From Lunularia cruciata (lineage: Eukaryota > Streptophyta > Marchantiopsida > Lunulariales > Lunulariaceae): a DNA stretch of 64,000 bases. Below, one piece after another: positions 33,540-47,130 of this stretch. Position numbers and translations under genes: made by a program. The stretch's first letter is position 1. Every line of letters begins with the position of its first letter. The stretch is taken from contig OX419762.1 in NCBI GenBank assembly GCA_948567375.1, positions 9,244,001-9,308,000 on the forward strand, in the 5' to 3' direction. The notes below the pieces were generated by a model, which was given only the letters and a program-made list of their open reading frames with translations, did not search any database and was not told the DNA's origin.

Positions 33540-36500
33540 TAGACAAGTTTCTCTACATCATGTGGCTCACTAGGCCTACTTGGGTTACACCCCTGGTTTA
33601 CTTGGGATGCAACTAAAAGATGTATGGAGCTTGCAACCAGAGTAGAGAAAGTTTTCCACACTTAGGTTAGGAACTCTAGTGATTGCTCCCAAGGGCTCAA
33701 TTTAGCAGCCAATCATTATGTCTTCCGCCCATACATCAATTATAGAGGATAATTGGGAGACAAACATTGGACCCAAGCTTATAGGAAGGGAAAGATAGAG
33801 AGTTTAGAGCTTCTTGAGGAGCTACACAAAATTTTTTGCCTTTGATATGGAGGATTTGGATGCTCTAAAAGGATTTGGTATTCAGATTGAGCTTACTAAC
33901 TAGTTTTTTATATCCCTAAAGATAGAGTAACATGGAGAGAGCATTGATTTAGAGGTAGAGTAGAGTTTTTGAGGTTGGGTTGGTGAAGATTTCACATGGA
34001 GATTATGCTTCAACTATAGTGATGCCAAGCAAGAAGGATATGCATGGAAACTGCACAAATAATGTGTGGAGATTACCATCCTATCAATTGATAGACTAGG
34101 GCTGATTGGTATGCCATGCCTACACTAGAGGAGATCTCTAATATGATTGGGCATGCAAAGGTCTTCAATAATTTGGATCTTTGAACAAGAAATCATCAAT
34201 TTTGATCAAGGAAAAAGACAAGTCCAAGATAGCATTTTGAGCTATTGATCCTCATGGTAAGGATGTATTATATCAATGGAGGTTCTTATTGCTGGAGTTA
34301 AAGAATGCTCCTACCTAGTTCTAGAGGATCATGGACAAGATCCTAGTAGAATTGGATTTTACTCAATGCTATATTGATGACATTTTGGTTTATAACATTA
34401 TTGTGGAGAAGCATAAGAGACATTTGTTAGAGGTGTTTGAGATATTGAGATCTCATGGACTCAAATTACATCTTGGAGAGTGTAGATTCTTCCACAAGCA
34501 GGTTAAGTATTTGGATTAAATTATCTACCCTCAAGTACATGGTTTTTAGTATACCAAGGTGAATGCTATTGCATGTATTCCTCAACTTACAAATGTGAGC
34601 AAAGTGCAAGCATTCCTTGGGTTGATGAACTTCTATTGCCAATATGTTAGAAGATTTAGTGCTATTGCCAAGGCCTTGACAAAGTTGACCAAGCTTACAT
34701 AGGATTGGTGTTGGGGAGATAAGCAAGAGAGAGCTTTTATTGAGCTCAAGCAAAGGGTGGCATATGCCACTATTCTCAAGAGACCAATCAAAGGATGAGC
34801 ATTCTAGATTCATATTGATTTGAGTATATTGGAGCTTGGAGCAATCCTCACCTGGTAGGGTGATGAGGAGAAGGAGTTCATGGTGTCTTATGCTAGTTGC
34901 TCCAAAAATTCAATGGAGGCAAAGTATAGTTCACATGAGGTAGAGTTCTTGGGAGTAGTACGTTTCTGATGTTACCTATTTGGTAACCCTTTCACTATCA
35001 TCATTGATCATCAGCCATTGAAGTGATTGATGGAGTCTGAAAAGCTTTTTGGAAGCTTGCAAAATGGGCTTTGATTTTATAAGAGTACGGTTTCATAACA
35101 ATTTACGGACTTGGAGTGTTGAACCATGATGTAGATGGGTTGAGTAGAAACTCATGTCCCAACCAACAAGATAAGACTAGAGCATGTTAGCATGGTGGGA
35201 TAGATAAGGAGATAGTGTCAAGTTGGTATGCATTTACCTTTCTCTATATATATAAAAAAAATTCTATTTTTTAGTTTATTTTATTTTATTTTATTTTTTG
35301 AGGCCTTGGTGGTATCTCTCTCACCAAATATAGGAGGAGTTGTTGAGATCATAGATTTAGAGAGTAGAGCTATTGGTACAAGTCAACAAGACATTCATGA
35401 CGATGTCTTAGTGATGGATTATCCTTGCACTATTGTTGTGGGTGGCACAATTGGTGCCAAGGAGAGAGATCATGTTCTTCAACAAGCCAAGTGGTTTAGA
35501 TTAGAGTGCAGACATCTTCTTTGTGTATGGGAGGATGGTAGAGTGCAAGTAGGACCACTTCCATCTCAAAGACCATAATTGATATGTCATGCTCATGAGG
35601 AGCTAGGACATTTTGGAGTAAAGTGTATATATAGCTTACTTTATTGTCATTATTGGTTGTGCAGTATGCAAACTAATGTACAACAATTTGTTACTAGATG
35701 TATGGTTTGTGACTAAGATAGAGTATCATTGAATGCTTGTATGCCATAGTTACATCATTGGCTTGGGTTACAATTGGACTTTGTTTGACCTTTACCATTG
35801 ATTATGATATATCATTGGTATGTTTTGGTTATGGTGGAGCATTTCTTTAATTGGATTGAGTTGGTGGTACTTCCTAACAAGTGAAGGGACAACTTATTCA
35901 TTCTTGGATCACATTCCTAGTCATCTTGGTGCACCGATTGAGGTTTTGACTTATCAAGGTACAGAGTTCTTGGAGGGTAGTTTCAGATCTTGTGTGACAA
36001 GGTCTTGATTGATCATCATACTACCTCCCGAGATCACCTTGAGAAAAATGGCTTAGTAGAGAGAGCGGTTCAGATGGTGCATAGAGGATTTTGTAAGTAT
36101 GGTTTGTAGAGAGGCCACCTAGGAGATTAGGATCTCTAGTTACCGTGGTTGGCCATGGGCTATTGGTTCAGTAGGAAAGCCTTCTTAGCATCCTTCTCTC
36201 CTTACTATCTACTCTATGGACAATATCCAAATTTACCTATAGCCATTTGTCATGATACGATTGTAATTTTGGGCTTGAATTATCCAAATGTATGGGTGAG
36301 TGCATGTTATCAATGTGCAAAGATTATTTGAAGAGTGATGTCGATGACCTGTGAGAACTTAGTGATTGCTTAGCATAGGGATTCCTTATGCTATGCTACT
36401 ATTTGAGGAGGAGGTTATAGACCCTTGGTCCATTGATTTCATCAAGGTGACTATGTATATCTACAATTGACTACACCAATGATTACTTGATATTACTACA
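33540..36500 (+). pseudogene. Gypsy family A pol remnant (RT, RNase H, integrase)
   Basis: RT: FTQCYIDDILVY (34360-34395), with catalytic YIDD, then KHKRHLLEVFEILRSHGLKL. RNase H side: VQAFLGLMNFYCQYVRRFS (34600-34660), then FTIIIDHQPLK near 35000. Integrase: HAHEELGHFGVKCIYSLL, then TRCMVC (35588-35710) gives the HHCC zinc finger. The core follows at 35760-36130 (LVMVEHFFNWIELVVLPNK near 35828, then DHHTTSRDHLEKNGLVERAV near 36010), then FLASFSPYYLLYGQYPNLPI (36181-36240). In a live element these proteins copy the RNA and integrate the DNA. Dozens of stops and frame changes rule that out. The homologous minus-strand element lacks the part corresponding to about 34205-35585. Confidence 0.88.
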
Positions 36501-36969
36501 TGCCACACTTTCTTGAGAGTTTGTAGGATTTTGCCTTTTGGAGTCCTCATGTTGGAAGGACATGATGGTGTTGCTTGGAAGGATCATGTGTGCAATTTTG
36601 TACCATCCCACCTCTTGAACATTGATGGCACTATGAACCAAGCTTGGCAATTGTACGTGTAGGTTTGTGGTGTATGTTATGTGGCTATTCTTGTGGAGCA
36701 TCTACTATGTTGGTGTCTTTTAGCTATTTGAGAGGATGGCATATGGCATTTTTGACTCCTCCTCTCACAATGGTTCTCAAAGATAGTGGGTATGTCTTAA
36801 ATGTACTTGACCTATAGCTAGTTCACCCTTCATGTGATATAGATTGCAAATAAACAGCTAACAACAGGGATCAATAGCACCAGCCTCCTGGTATTTACCC
36901 ACCTTAAGGCATAGTAAGTGCTTGGAATAGATGGTTATCTAGAGCTAAACGGACCTAACTGCCAACTTG

Positions 36970-37607
36970 GGGGTGACTATGGCACTTTAGAGTTCATGTA
37001 TGACTTATGAGTGAGTTGTGCTTCTATAGTATGTGATGTTGACAACAATGTATGTTGTGTAGTGATGCACATATGCACAATAGTTGTCATGACATTTGTA
37101 GCACCAAAGCTTCTTTGCTCAAACATTGGAGTGGTAGTGTTGGTAGTAATAAGTATTTTGGTAATTACTCATGAACGACTTGTTGGCGGTCCAATTTCAT
37201 ATTATGGCTACTATCACTTGCACTATTCACACTGTTAGATGTGCCATTAATAGTGCCATTAGGGCTAGAGACCTAAGTTGGTAGGAGAGGTATACCTTCA
37301 AGGTGCAACTCCAAAGAGCTCACTTCTTAGATGTTGAGCCTTTGAGTTCTTGGTTATGGTGGATAGAGGCCGGCAAGCATCATCTGAAGTCTCTTAGCTA
37401 GAGTGGGTGTGGCTTGACTTTAATTAGTGCCCAGTTGTTGACATAGTGTTCAATGAATGATCAAGTATAGATCTCATTTGGGGGTGATTTGAGTGGAAGA
37501 ACAAACTGATCATTGTGGCACCTTAGAGTTCACGTATGACTTATGTGTGAGTTGTGCTTCTGTAGTGTATGATGTTGACAGCAATGTATATACACATGAC
37601 AAATTTC
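36970..37607 (+). repeat. Right LTR region of Gypsy family A, with a repeated segment of about 80 bp
   Basis: 37090-37515 matches the left LTR. A segment beginning TGGCAC.TTAGAGTTCA.GTA occurs at 36977 and again at 37518, about 540 bp apart. It lies just before and just inside the end of the LTR. This could reflect an LTR-LTR recombination or tandem LTR remnant. Confidence 0.6.
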
Positions 37608-38945
37608 TCACAACAATATGGAATTGATTCTGATGAGACTTTCAGCCCTATTGCCAAGATGTCATCAAGTTGTGCTCTCTCAACATTGGCTTCTTTCAAT
37701 AACTGGAAGCTCTATCAGATGGACTTCAACAATGATTTCCTCAATGGAGATTTGGAGGAGCTATCCATGATCCAACCACTTGGATATGAAGATTCAAGAT
37801 ATCCAAAAAAAATATCTTATTAAAAAAGTCTCTTCATGGACTTCAAGAAGCTCAACGAGCTTGGAATGCCAAGATAGATTTCTTTCTTTTATCCATTGGA
37901 ATTCAAGTTTACAGGTCAGATTCTTCATTCCACAAACTACAAGTTGGTGACATATGGTTTTGTTGATCAGCTATGTTGATGACCTGACCATCACTACTAG
38001 ATGTGAAGATCTCATCCGGCAAGTACAAGATCAGTTGAAGGGACAGTTTGACATGAAAGACTTGGGAGAACTCAAATATTTCTTGGGAATTGAGTTTATT
38101 CAAGATGGCAATAACCTTTGGCTATTGCATTGGCAATATTCCTCAACATGTTGTAGAAGTTAAGTATGATGGCTTGTAAGCCTATTTCTACTCCTCTTCC
38201 AACTTCTGTTAATTTAAATGCAAAATATGGTTAGTTGTTGGCTGGTCCAAATATGTACATACAGATCACTGGAAGTCTGATTTATTTGACTCTTACTAGA
38301 CCAGATAAGTTAAGTTGTTGGTCTAGGGAGTCAATTTGTGCAAGCACCAAGGAAGCCATATCTTGATATAGTTCAAAGGATTTTACATGATGTGAAGTTT
38401 ACCATCCAATTTGGTCTTCACCATTCAGCTGATGGTTACCCATTGTACAAGGTTTTACTGATGTGGACTGTGCAGTAAGTGCTCAAGATCAAAGATCAAC
38501 ATCAGGTTATATTTTCAACCTTGGAAATTTTGCAATTAGTTGGTCATCAAAGAAGCAAGCTACTGTTGCTTTCTCATCAACAGAAGTGGCATATAGGGGT
38601 GTCACTAACGCTACATATGAGTATCTTTGGCTTCACACCTTAATAGAAGATATGGGATATATATTTCATGATCCTATAATCTTATACACAAATAACATCA
38701 GCAGTATTAAACTTACTAATAATCCAGTATTTCATGCAAGGACCAAACATATAGAGATCCATCAGAGAAAGGTATTGGCTGGAGAAATAAATCTGTTGTA
38801 TATTCTACAAATGAGCAAGTCGCTGATATTTTCACCAAAGCTTTACCTAGAGATAAATTTGAACATTTGAGATCTTATCTAGGAGTCAAAGATATTGAGA
38901 GTGTTGATGAAATATCACAAGTTAATACTCCTAGTGAACGCAGGA
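37605..38945 (+). pseudogene. Ty1/Copia retrotransposon, 3' part (RT core and RNase H)
   Basis: Continues the Copia protein broken at 24287: FSQQYGIDSDETFSPIAKM, then WKLYQMDFNNDFLNGDLEE (37605-37770), then the catalytic SYVDDLTITTR (37969-38000) and FDMKDLGELKYFLGIEF (38047-38097). RNase H: DQRSTSGYIFNLGNFAISWS, KKQATVAFSSTEVAY, HARTKHIEIH (38487-38770). The C-terminal signature ADIFTKALPRDKFEHLR is in a second frame at about 38823-38875. Frameshifts and stops break it. Confidence 0.9.
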
Positions 38946-40350
38946 GAATTAATCCTTTACTTTATCACACTTTATTCTTTACTCACCAGTTCTCGTTAGT
39001 CATCACTTTAGTTTAGTTACGGTGAAGACCAACTCGACTACTTGTGTATTTCTTCTCTACCTATATATATATTCGTGGAGGATTCGTGTCTCCCGAGACC
39101 ATTCTTTGGTGAACTATGGAGTCTCCACTCTCAGTTTTCATTCCGTAACAGACATCACGTTCAAGAAGGAGATTTTGGTATCTTCTTTTGGTACTCTCCC
39201 AGGAGAAATTCTCCGAATATAATTAAGGGATTAGGATTCATCATGACTTGAGTGAAAATCCTTTTCTGGAGCTAGGTGCGAACATCTCATGGTTTAACTT
39301 ATCCATATCCTTATTCCGTTGTGAGTCGCCTGCCGTGTACATAATTCAAGTGCCATACGTCTATGCCAGAATCGCATCCGCATGCTCGATTCAAGTTCCT
39401 ATGTGGAAGAATATAAATAGTGGATATGCCATGAATCTGGAAGCATGGAAAATAACATTCTAAATTCAGCAAACTAGATTTATTTCCTCGTTGTTTGTGG
39501 AACCCTTGGAGCTCCACTATTATAGTGATTATGAGGAAAGATAACACACTGGCAATTACAGCTCCTAACACTAGCTAACCACCACTTAAAGGACAAATGC
39601 TAAGAGAATTAAAGTATGTATGCTCTTTCATATTTTATGAAATCTCTTTTCTAATTTTGGGCTACTTTTTTTCACAAAAATATTATGATTATCATAATGT
39701 ACTCAAATTTTATGCAGCTTACAACGATCCGAAGAAGTAACCTGACTAGCACGGGATAAAAGATTGAAATAAGTATATTCCATCACACCTTGATGCACAC
39801 CACATAAGTATTAAGGAGCAAATAGTCTGCGAACCGTAGGTAGGCTTACATCGTGCGCGCTTTGTCATATCTTAAGGTGGTTGCGACCCATGGAGCCATA
39901 TGTGAAAACCTATAGTTTCCGGCTTGACCAAAACCATTAATTTGCATATTGTTCCAGGTTCTGCTTGTAGCTTCTTTGTATGAGAAACCTACAATCCAAA
40001 AGCGATCCATTTTGTGGAATAAACACTTGGCCTATTGGATATATAATGGCCTGGCCAGCGTAACCTAAGCACATTCTCTCTCACTCGGACGTCACTTTGG
40101 TAACTCAGAAAGCTATTAAACATTTTGACTTGGGTAGACGATGTTGTAGATCTACACCTTGGGGAGTAGATGATTTGAATGTATGATATCGTGACTGTTA
40201 CAGGGAAGGTAGATTTACGTCGCCTTTTGTTGTTCAGCATGTCCTTCTCGATACATCGAGGTGGTCCGGGAAGGAGTCGTCAACTGGAACCACGATTCTG
40301 TTCGAACTATTAGCTCACTCATAGTGATGAGTGATTTCCATGAATTGAGC
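38946..40350. other. No recognisable gene; possible Copia 3' LTR at the left edge
   Basis: The Copia LTR should begin soon after 38945, but its partner upstream of 22.7 kb is unrecognisable, so I cannot delimit it. From about 39.2 kb CpG content rises and the sequence looks like host DNA. Confidence 0.4.
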
Positions 40351-40468
40351 CACGAGCCCATTCCAAAGAAACTTCAAGAATGAACGAAGAATGATCCGAT
40401 TGACAAGTGGGACGAGCCCCTGCCAGAAACCTTAAGAATGAATAAAGAATGATCCAATTGACAAGGGA
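40351..40468. repeat. 60-bp tandem duplication
   Basis: Two adjacent units (40351-40410 and 40411-40468) share ACGAGCCC, CAAGAATGAA or TAAGAATGAA, AAGAATGATCC and ATTGACAAG. It is a simple local duplication. Confidence 0.8.
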
Positions 40469-41389
40469 TGGAGCAATTCCCTCCATCGCTGTTTTGTGCA
40501 CTGTTTTGCAACTGAGAGTCAATCACCAATGTGTCTCAACGAAACTCAACGCTCTTTCTTCCAGAAGAGGGAATGGGTAGGCTTGCCATCCTTCAGGCTC
40601 TTCGGATCTGTATGCTCTAATTCTGCGGGCAGAGAGAGACTTTGATCCCTCCACTTTACCCCACCTCCTTCGAAATCGCATTTTTTTGGTATTCCACTAG
40701 TGCTATTGCAATAAAGTTCTATTTCCCAAGGTCTACACGTCATCCACTTCTAGTACATAGCCTGGGAACACCTCCAGAAATAGTATATAACAGCGGAATC
40801 CGAATTGACCTTCAGATACAGCCGGCCAGTGGCTACATTCCGAAGATTGAACTCTCGTCATGTTTTCGACACCAAAAATTCGGACAAACATACACCATAG
40901 TCGGCCGCAAGATTGCCTCTGAACACGCAGTTTCCTCTCTGCTCCCACGTAGCCATCCTGTTCCCGCACCCCAGCCGCATTCTGTACCCTTGCATGTGCC
41001 CGCAGCCGCGGCGGGTGCGGCTCCATAATCCGGATTCCGTCACACATTCTTGTCCCCTGACGTCCACTGTATTTTCTTCGGTCACTTGCTCTCTAAGCAT
41101 CTATCTCTCCTGCACAGTGATGGAATAAACCATAGGATTGTTCCATAATATATGTTAATCCGAACTCGAGAGACCGCACTTATTTCTTTCGGTATCTGAG
41201 TTCTTATTAGCTGGTTCTCGTCCATTTTTATCGCAGTTTCGGCCATCCTCATGGATCCGATGTGGTCATGAGACATTCCACCTTGTAAACAAATGATATA
41301 CTTACAACTTACGCTACTCATCGTAGCTAGGAAAGGTATCGAAGTTCGGTCTATGACCTTGTTGAGTTTAAAGGATCCTACTAGTTAAT
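40469..41389. other. No recognisable gene
   Basis: Several overlapping short frames on both strands, none with a known domain. Normal CpG content. Confidence 0.4.
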
Positions 41390-41661
41390 TATCCGTTGGA
41401 AAAAAGTCAAGACTCATAGAACACAAGAAGAATGGAAGACCCATCGAAGGAGAGATAAAAGAGATAGAATGGAACTAGACCCTAATAGCATCGATGTGAA
41501 AAATTTGCACTATCGCATCTCAGATATCAAGCTAAGATATTCTAACTATACAAATCATAAGATCTACAAACTGCTGTAACATCCATAAACACTTCACCTA
41601 GAGTGATGTTTTTATAGATTGCGCCAACCAATGCTCTAGGTAGAGCAATAGAATATCCGTT
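41390..41661 (-). mobile_element. 5'-truncated LINE insertion (256 bp) with short TSD
   Basis: 41398-41653 matches the 3' 250 bp of the LINE family: AAGAATGGAAGACCCATCGA, GATAGAATGGAACTAGACCC, and further in, ATTGCGCCAACCAATGCTCT, then GTAGAGCAATAGA. TATCCGTT flanks it at 41390-41397 and 41654-41661. CpGs are mostly lost, so it is older than copy 2. Confidence 0.75.
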
Positions 41662-44600
41662 CCAATTTACAATAATTTAAAATTTCTCCAACGAGATACG
41701 ATGAGCTCTGGAACCACCCGCATAGTTGATGATTCGAATGCCTTTCAAGGATTTCCGGGCTAACGGGAGATCCGTGTAATAGATTGCGCCATCCCGGCAC
41801 CAGGTACATATCCCGGCCGTGACCTCGTCTACGACTGTAGCGCAGTCAGCTCAACCCGACCAGGCCGAAACCAAAGTCATCTGTCCACCACCCTCTTCAC
41901 CCAAAAGACCACCGATCTAGGGCTTAGGTGACCATCGGCTAGGTCTCAGGTAACAGTTGGCCGTTAACACCATGCAGGAAAGTGACCAAAGACACCGGCA
42001 GAAGTGTATGCCTTCATCTCTGACAGTACTTCCAAGTCAAGGCCAAAACCACAGTAGGATAACTATACCCATGTCTGGTTTAGCGGAAGCAGAGTAAAAC
42101 AAGCCCCACATTGGACGTCGGAGTACCGTCCCAAGGCCGGCGCAGGTAGAACGTGAGTCAACTGGACATTCGATAGCGATGAGTGCTAAGATTCGGTCGA
42201 GTTGACTCTACTGTGGTTACTTTTCCTCCCAAAAATGCGTCTCTCCTTGCTCCTCGTTTTACATGCTACTGCCACATGGCAGGTTTCAACCATCGGACTT
42301 GTTAGTTAATTGCCTGGAGGCCACCAATAGAATGAAGGACCGGCCCCGTAACATATGTATGTGTCGGTGGTGAGGAATAAAACATGGAGCAAAAATACCG
42401 TACAGTAGAAATAAAGGACTCTTCCTACTAACACGTTGAGCTCTGCCAAACATAACAAAATATTCACCATTCTGTCCGTCTATTTAAAGTTAGGTGATGA
42501 AGTATTGAACTCTGCAAGGACATTAGGAGATATCACTTTAACCTTTCAGAGCTGAACTTTTCATGCAGAAAGTTGATGTAGTTGAGACAAAGAAACCTTT
42601 ATCCCCTCGAGTACTTTCTTCCACCGGTTGATTTGCTCTATCGCACTTTGGTTGCCTATTCATGTTAGCGTCCTACCATACCCAAATTGTGCACGGTCGG
42701 GGAACAACCACATCCGCTACATCGATCTCTTATCACCGGCTCTTACCATCCTGCAGCTATATTAAAGAAGGCCACAACTAATAGAATTTGGGGTTATTCT
42801 TGTTCTACCTTGCAATTCAGTTATCCCTTTTGGGAAATCCAGAGAGATACGTTACAACTCAACAAGCTTAATTACATCCAGATCGATATCCCAAAAATTT
42901 GAAAGGTTCGTTCCACGCGCTTATACATGAAGTGATGTTCTCAAATTTCATTCGAATGCTATCTTCCGTGTTCAAAACATAAGCATTATCTGTATTTTTT
43001 CACATTATCTGTACTTTTTCTACAGATGAGTTCCGTTTCTTCATCGTGGTTGTTTATGGTGGAAACCTAATGAACTTCGCACAGGCTGGGAATAACACCT
43101 CCATAGTAGGGGGTCTCAAAAATGAATATGATGGGAATTGTGCATTCTCGTAAGGATCCTGTAATTTTATGTATGGGGTCCCATAAACCAAAACAGGTAA
43201 ATTATGAAATTGCCCATCAAAATTTAGGGTTTGAGATGTTTTCTTTCCGAGTCACTCTTTTAGGTTATATTTTTCTATACATAAATGGGATATTTCTGCA
43301 AATAAATTAAATAGACCATTATAATTGAAATATTTATAGGTTATAATTTTAATTACCGGAACATTTCTAGGGCCATGGGAATATATCTGGCCCGACTAAT
43401 GCATTCTCTTCCCCACATCCCGTAACAATTTACAGGATTAAGGTTTGGCCTCAGGTAAAATAGTCTACGGAAAAGGGATTTTTGAAACCCCCCACTGACA
43501 TTTGATAAGGAAAGAAGCTCACTGAGAATCAGCTTTGATACGGGAACGCCGGAGTCGCGAGAGCGCTTTATATGTTTATGACCAGCAAACCCTTTAAACT
43601 AAAGCATCACTCGCGGCTAATTTCTGTTTCGAAATGCATGTCGGAAATCATTTATAGTAGCGTAACAGAGTCTGCGTATCGTGGAGACGAAATAACCAGG
43701 TTAAGGTTTGACCGGTTTTGTTTCTAATTGGGATTTTCAATAGGGAATTTTAAAGATTTTAATGGGTAAACATCCTCTACTCATCAATTGTTTTACAGGT
43801 ACTCATGAAAGAAAATAAAATAAAAAGAAGGTACCCATGAAAGAGTAGGCTTTTATTTTTGAATTGTTCATAAAGTTTATTTATGGGTGACGGCACCTTT
43901 TAGTACATCGTTATGGACTATTATGGGTCCGTACCCTCCTCGTCATCTATACATATTCTCTCACAAACATGTAGGATGTAATGTCCTAACGTTCGCCGCA
44001 TCTCCTGTGAGATATCCTTAGCGATTAAGGAATAACCTTTAAAATTCTAGTCCTACCCTACCCCACATTCCTAGAAGGCCCGGTCCCTATATGGAGATTC
44101 GGATAGTATATGTACGATGGAGGTACTGCAAAGAACTCGCTGTTGTCTACAAATACGTCGTTGGTAAATCGTTTCCCCCGAACACATGACACGTAAAGTA
44201 AGGAGGTACATGTATGTCTATGGCTACATTCATACCCAAAATCATCGGCTGTTTAGTACTCAACGGTGACTCTTGATTACCTCCTGAACTGAACTAATTG
44301 AGAGATAATAGATCCGTTTGCGAATTTCGCGACGTACTATTCTTATGATATGATATGACAGAGATGCTCCTCTGAAGAGACAGAGAAGAGCAGAAAAATT
44401 GAAGAAACGACGAAGCGCAAGAGAGCATCTCCATCATCTCTAGTGTTCGCTTTTCTCCACTCATTGGATCCGGATAAGCTTGATGCCTACTAAAGAACCC
44501 GCTGCAACTATAAGCAGAATCCATATAATCTTTTCATCAAGTTCAGCTTAATCATGTACATTATACCTAGGGCAGACAACTCCGTGACTTGGTTGTACAC

Positions 44601-46789
44601 GAGTTTCCGCATGGAGGCTACTCGCCAACAAAGTTAATGATGGGTACCTTGATCTAATCAGGTAGATCTTCAATAAGAAAGTTATATGCCTTTGAATTCC
44701 GACTCAGATATAGAGGGTAGTTAGTGCACGAAAAGATTCTCTTCATGGGATAGCCAGTGCTTATCTCATTAGCAGTGCTACTCGGGAATTCCTCTCTCAA
44801 GAACGAAGGAAATACCGATAGGTAAGTATCAAAGTTGATTGGTTTTCTCACACTCACGTCGGTAAATAACAATAGTCTGTAATTGGAATTATCTCCCAAG
44901 AACGTCCTTATTGGCATCGCATAGTTTTAGTGCGCATCTTCAACTGCGGGTTGCCCATCGTCATATTCCTACAATGAGGGTATATTTACCCTTGATAACT
45001 GTTTTGCTCATGCATCTTTCCTCGCTTCGAGTGACAGCGTATATGAAAGGCTGCCACTCCCACAACAACATTGGTATACTGGCAAGGATTTAAACCGAAT
45101 TCGTCGAACGTTCGCACTTATATGATCCACTTTTGAAGATTCATTGCCCTTTCCATAGTATGACCAGAGGTACTGGTGAATAGTGCGTCAATCTTGCAAG
45201 TTATGTTGTGATTGAACTAGTAATTTACTTAGGTGACCTTTTTGAAGAACTTTATAGAATGGAACTTTCCACCAAGCGGGTAAATAAGTACTGCTGCAGG
45301 GATTCAGAAAATGTTTTAAATCAGCATCTCAAACAAATACCGCAATACACATTAACCCTCGAAGCTACCAAGGGCAACACAGATACAGAACCAGTTACAA
45401 TTCTGAGTTTGTGGAGGACTGTACTGTATCCTTCTTGAGAGATATTTACTTGTCCAACTTTCTGCTTGCCAATAATCCAAGTCCAGAAGGTCTCGTCCAT
45501 GGCCAGGCGAATTAACTGAAGTTTACAGATCATTTTAACACCGTCCCATGGAAATTAAGGATTTGGACAAGTTTCACATATAATTTAGAGTATAGAAAAA
45601 GACAACAGAAATGAACTGGGGTACGCACACGCTAATCCATCTCCTTGTTTCTAGTATCCTTCAATCTACTGTGTTCACATGATTGGGATACTGTACAAAG
45701 TACCAAGATTACGTGTAAGTATATAACTGCCATTAACATTTATCAAGGCGAAAGATTCTTTAAACTCGGTTGTTTTCTGAAGGGCTATGAACTCATTTTG
45801 TCGTTGAAAGTGGTTATTCACCATTTCCTCTTATTAGAATATGTTACTGATATCAATATCAGCAGGATTCGTGAACTTGTTTTAACCTCAATGAGTCATA
45901 GATGCGACAATATTAGCAAAATCATGTTCGAAAGCTTTGTAGACATTTAGCGGTAAAGAGATGTCTCTCAAGGACCACGTTTATTGAACAAGTGCTAGAC
46001 TCTTGAAAAACTAGTTTGTTAGGTGGGCTCGTATCCATCGGGCGGGGAAGAGTTAAGCCATGTAACGATCAAAAAGGTGTAAAGAAAAAGATTTTAGGTG
46101 GCGACCTTTAGCAGTAGCATGGCCTCGCTTCTGCCGCACTGCCGTTTTTCCTCGAAAATGTTGAAGCTTTTGTTGCATCAACGAGAGAACTTCTCCTTTC
46201 GGTTAGTTTAGCGGTTCTGGCTTTGGGTAAATGCATACAATTTGGAGCTTATGGGCTACATCATTATCTTATTCTTCCTTGACGAGTATATATGGTAGTT
46301 GGTTTATAGATAGCCTCAAGCTGTTTGGTCCTTTTCTTACGCTTGCTACGTCATCACATGAATAAATCTTAATCAGGGATTGAGCCTCCCCATAACGAAA
46401 CACGGGAAATTTTGTCATCCATACTACGGCTTGAGTCGCTGCGCATTGAGCGTATTCTAATGCGATCTTAACTCATTGAGCTTCAAGTATGTTTCAACCA
46501 ACCCTACTCATTCAACTCGTGCACGAAGGAGAGGAGAGGAGGACAAAATAGCATAAATCCTACGTGTTCCAGTGGCATTAAAGTTGATTTCCATTGTCTT
46601 CCAACAAGCATCATCACTTGCAAATATTTTGTGCACATCATTTAATCGGATGTGTAACGACCATCCTTGAATTAGAATGTTGTGATGTAAATCTCTAGAT
46701 TTTGCTTGTGTGTTATAATAATATACATATACATACATAATAATCATAGGTGTAAATATCATATATTATAGAACAGACAATTCAAATAA
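41662..46789. other. No recognisable gene
   Basis: About 5 kb of CpG-containing host-like DNA. 41.70-42.22 kb is noticeably GC-richer than its neighbours and contains CCCGGC and CCGGCC strings, but has no frame or motif I recognise. No tRNA, rRNA or conserved domain was seen. Genes with many small exons could be missed by eye. Confidence 0.4.
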
Positions 46790-47130
46790 AGCATGAATTC
46801 TCAAGATACAAAATAATCTATTGATCATAATTTGAATCAGATTTCAAATTTGAGTATTCAACATTCAATATACATCCAATGGGCCTTGATCACTTCATCA
46901 AGTCATACTCACTATAGCTAAGAGTAGAATGTGACCTCTATCCACTATAGCCATAAGTTCAAAGGCTCAACATAGAATTGAACTCCATAGGGTTGCACTT
47001 CAAGGTATATCCCCTCTAGAGCAGCCGGTAATAGAGCCCTAACGGGCTATTTGATAATGCACGCAGTAACATCAACAATGCAATCAGTCAACCTAATATC
47101 ATATCTAATCACCATTAAGTAGTCCTTGTG
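46790..47130 (-). repeat. LTR (3' side) of the opposite-strand Gypsy A
   Basis: Shares TTGAATCA.AT.TCAAAT, AACATTCAATATACAT and TCAACCTAATA with 54715-55060, and matches the plus-strand family A LTRs in reverse complement (AAGTTCAAAGGCTCAACAT). The edges are approximate. Confidence 0.6.

Larger units (their letters stand above)
24289..37607 (+). mobile_element. Ty3/Gypsy LTR retrotransposon, family A, inserted in the Copia element
   Basis: A 13.3-kb interruption of the Copia reading frame. It starts and ends with related sequence (about 24294-24717 and 37090-37515, sharing TTGGAGTG.TAGTGTTG, AAGTATTTTGGTA and AAAGAGCTCACTTCT). Inside are gag (26440-27170) and pol (33540-36500), interrupted by a second LTR element (30106-32281) and a dispersed repeat (29515-30005). 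TCACA is present at both junctions (24289-24293 and 37608-37612), consistent with a short target duplication, although the terminal TG/CA bases are not clear. It is very decayed. Confidence 0.75.

Noticed and set aside
40642-41100. Overlapping frames of 80-128 codons on both strands
   Set aside because: Composition-driven frames in a CpG-containing stretch; no domain recognised.
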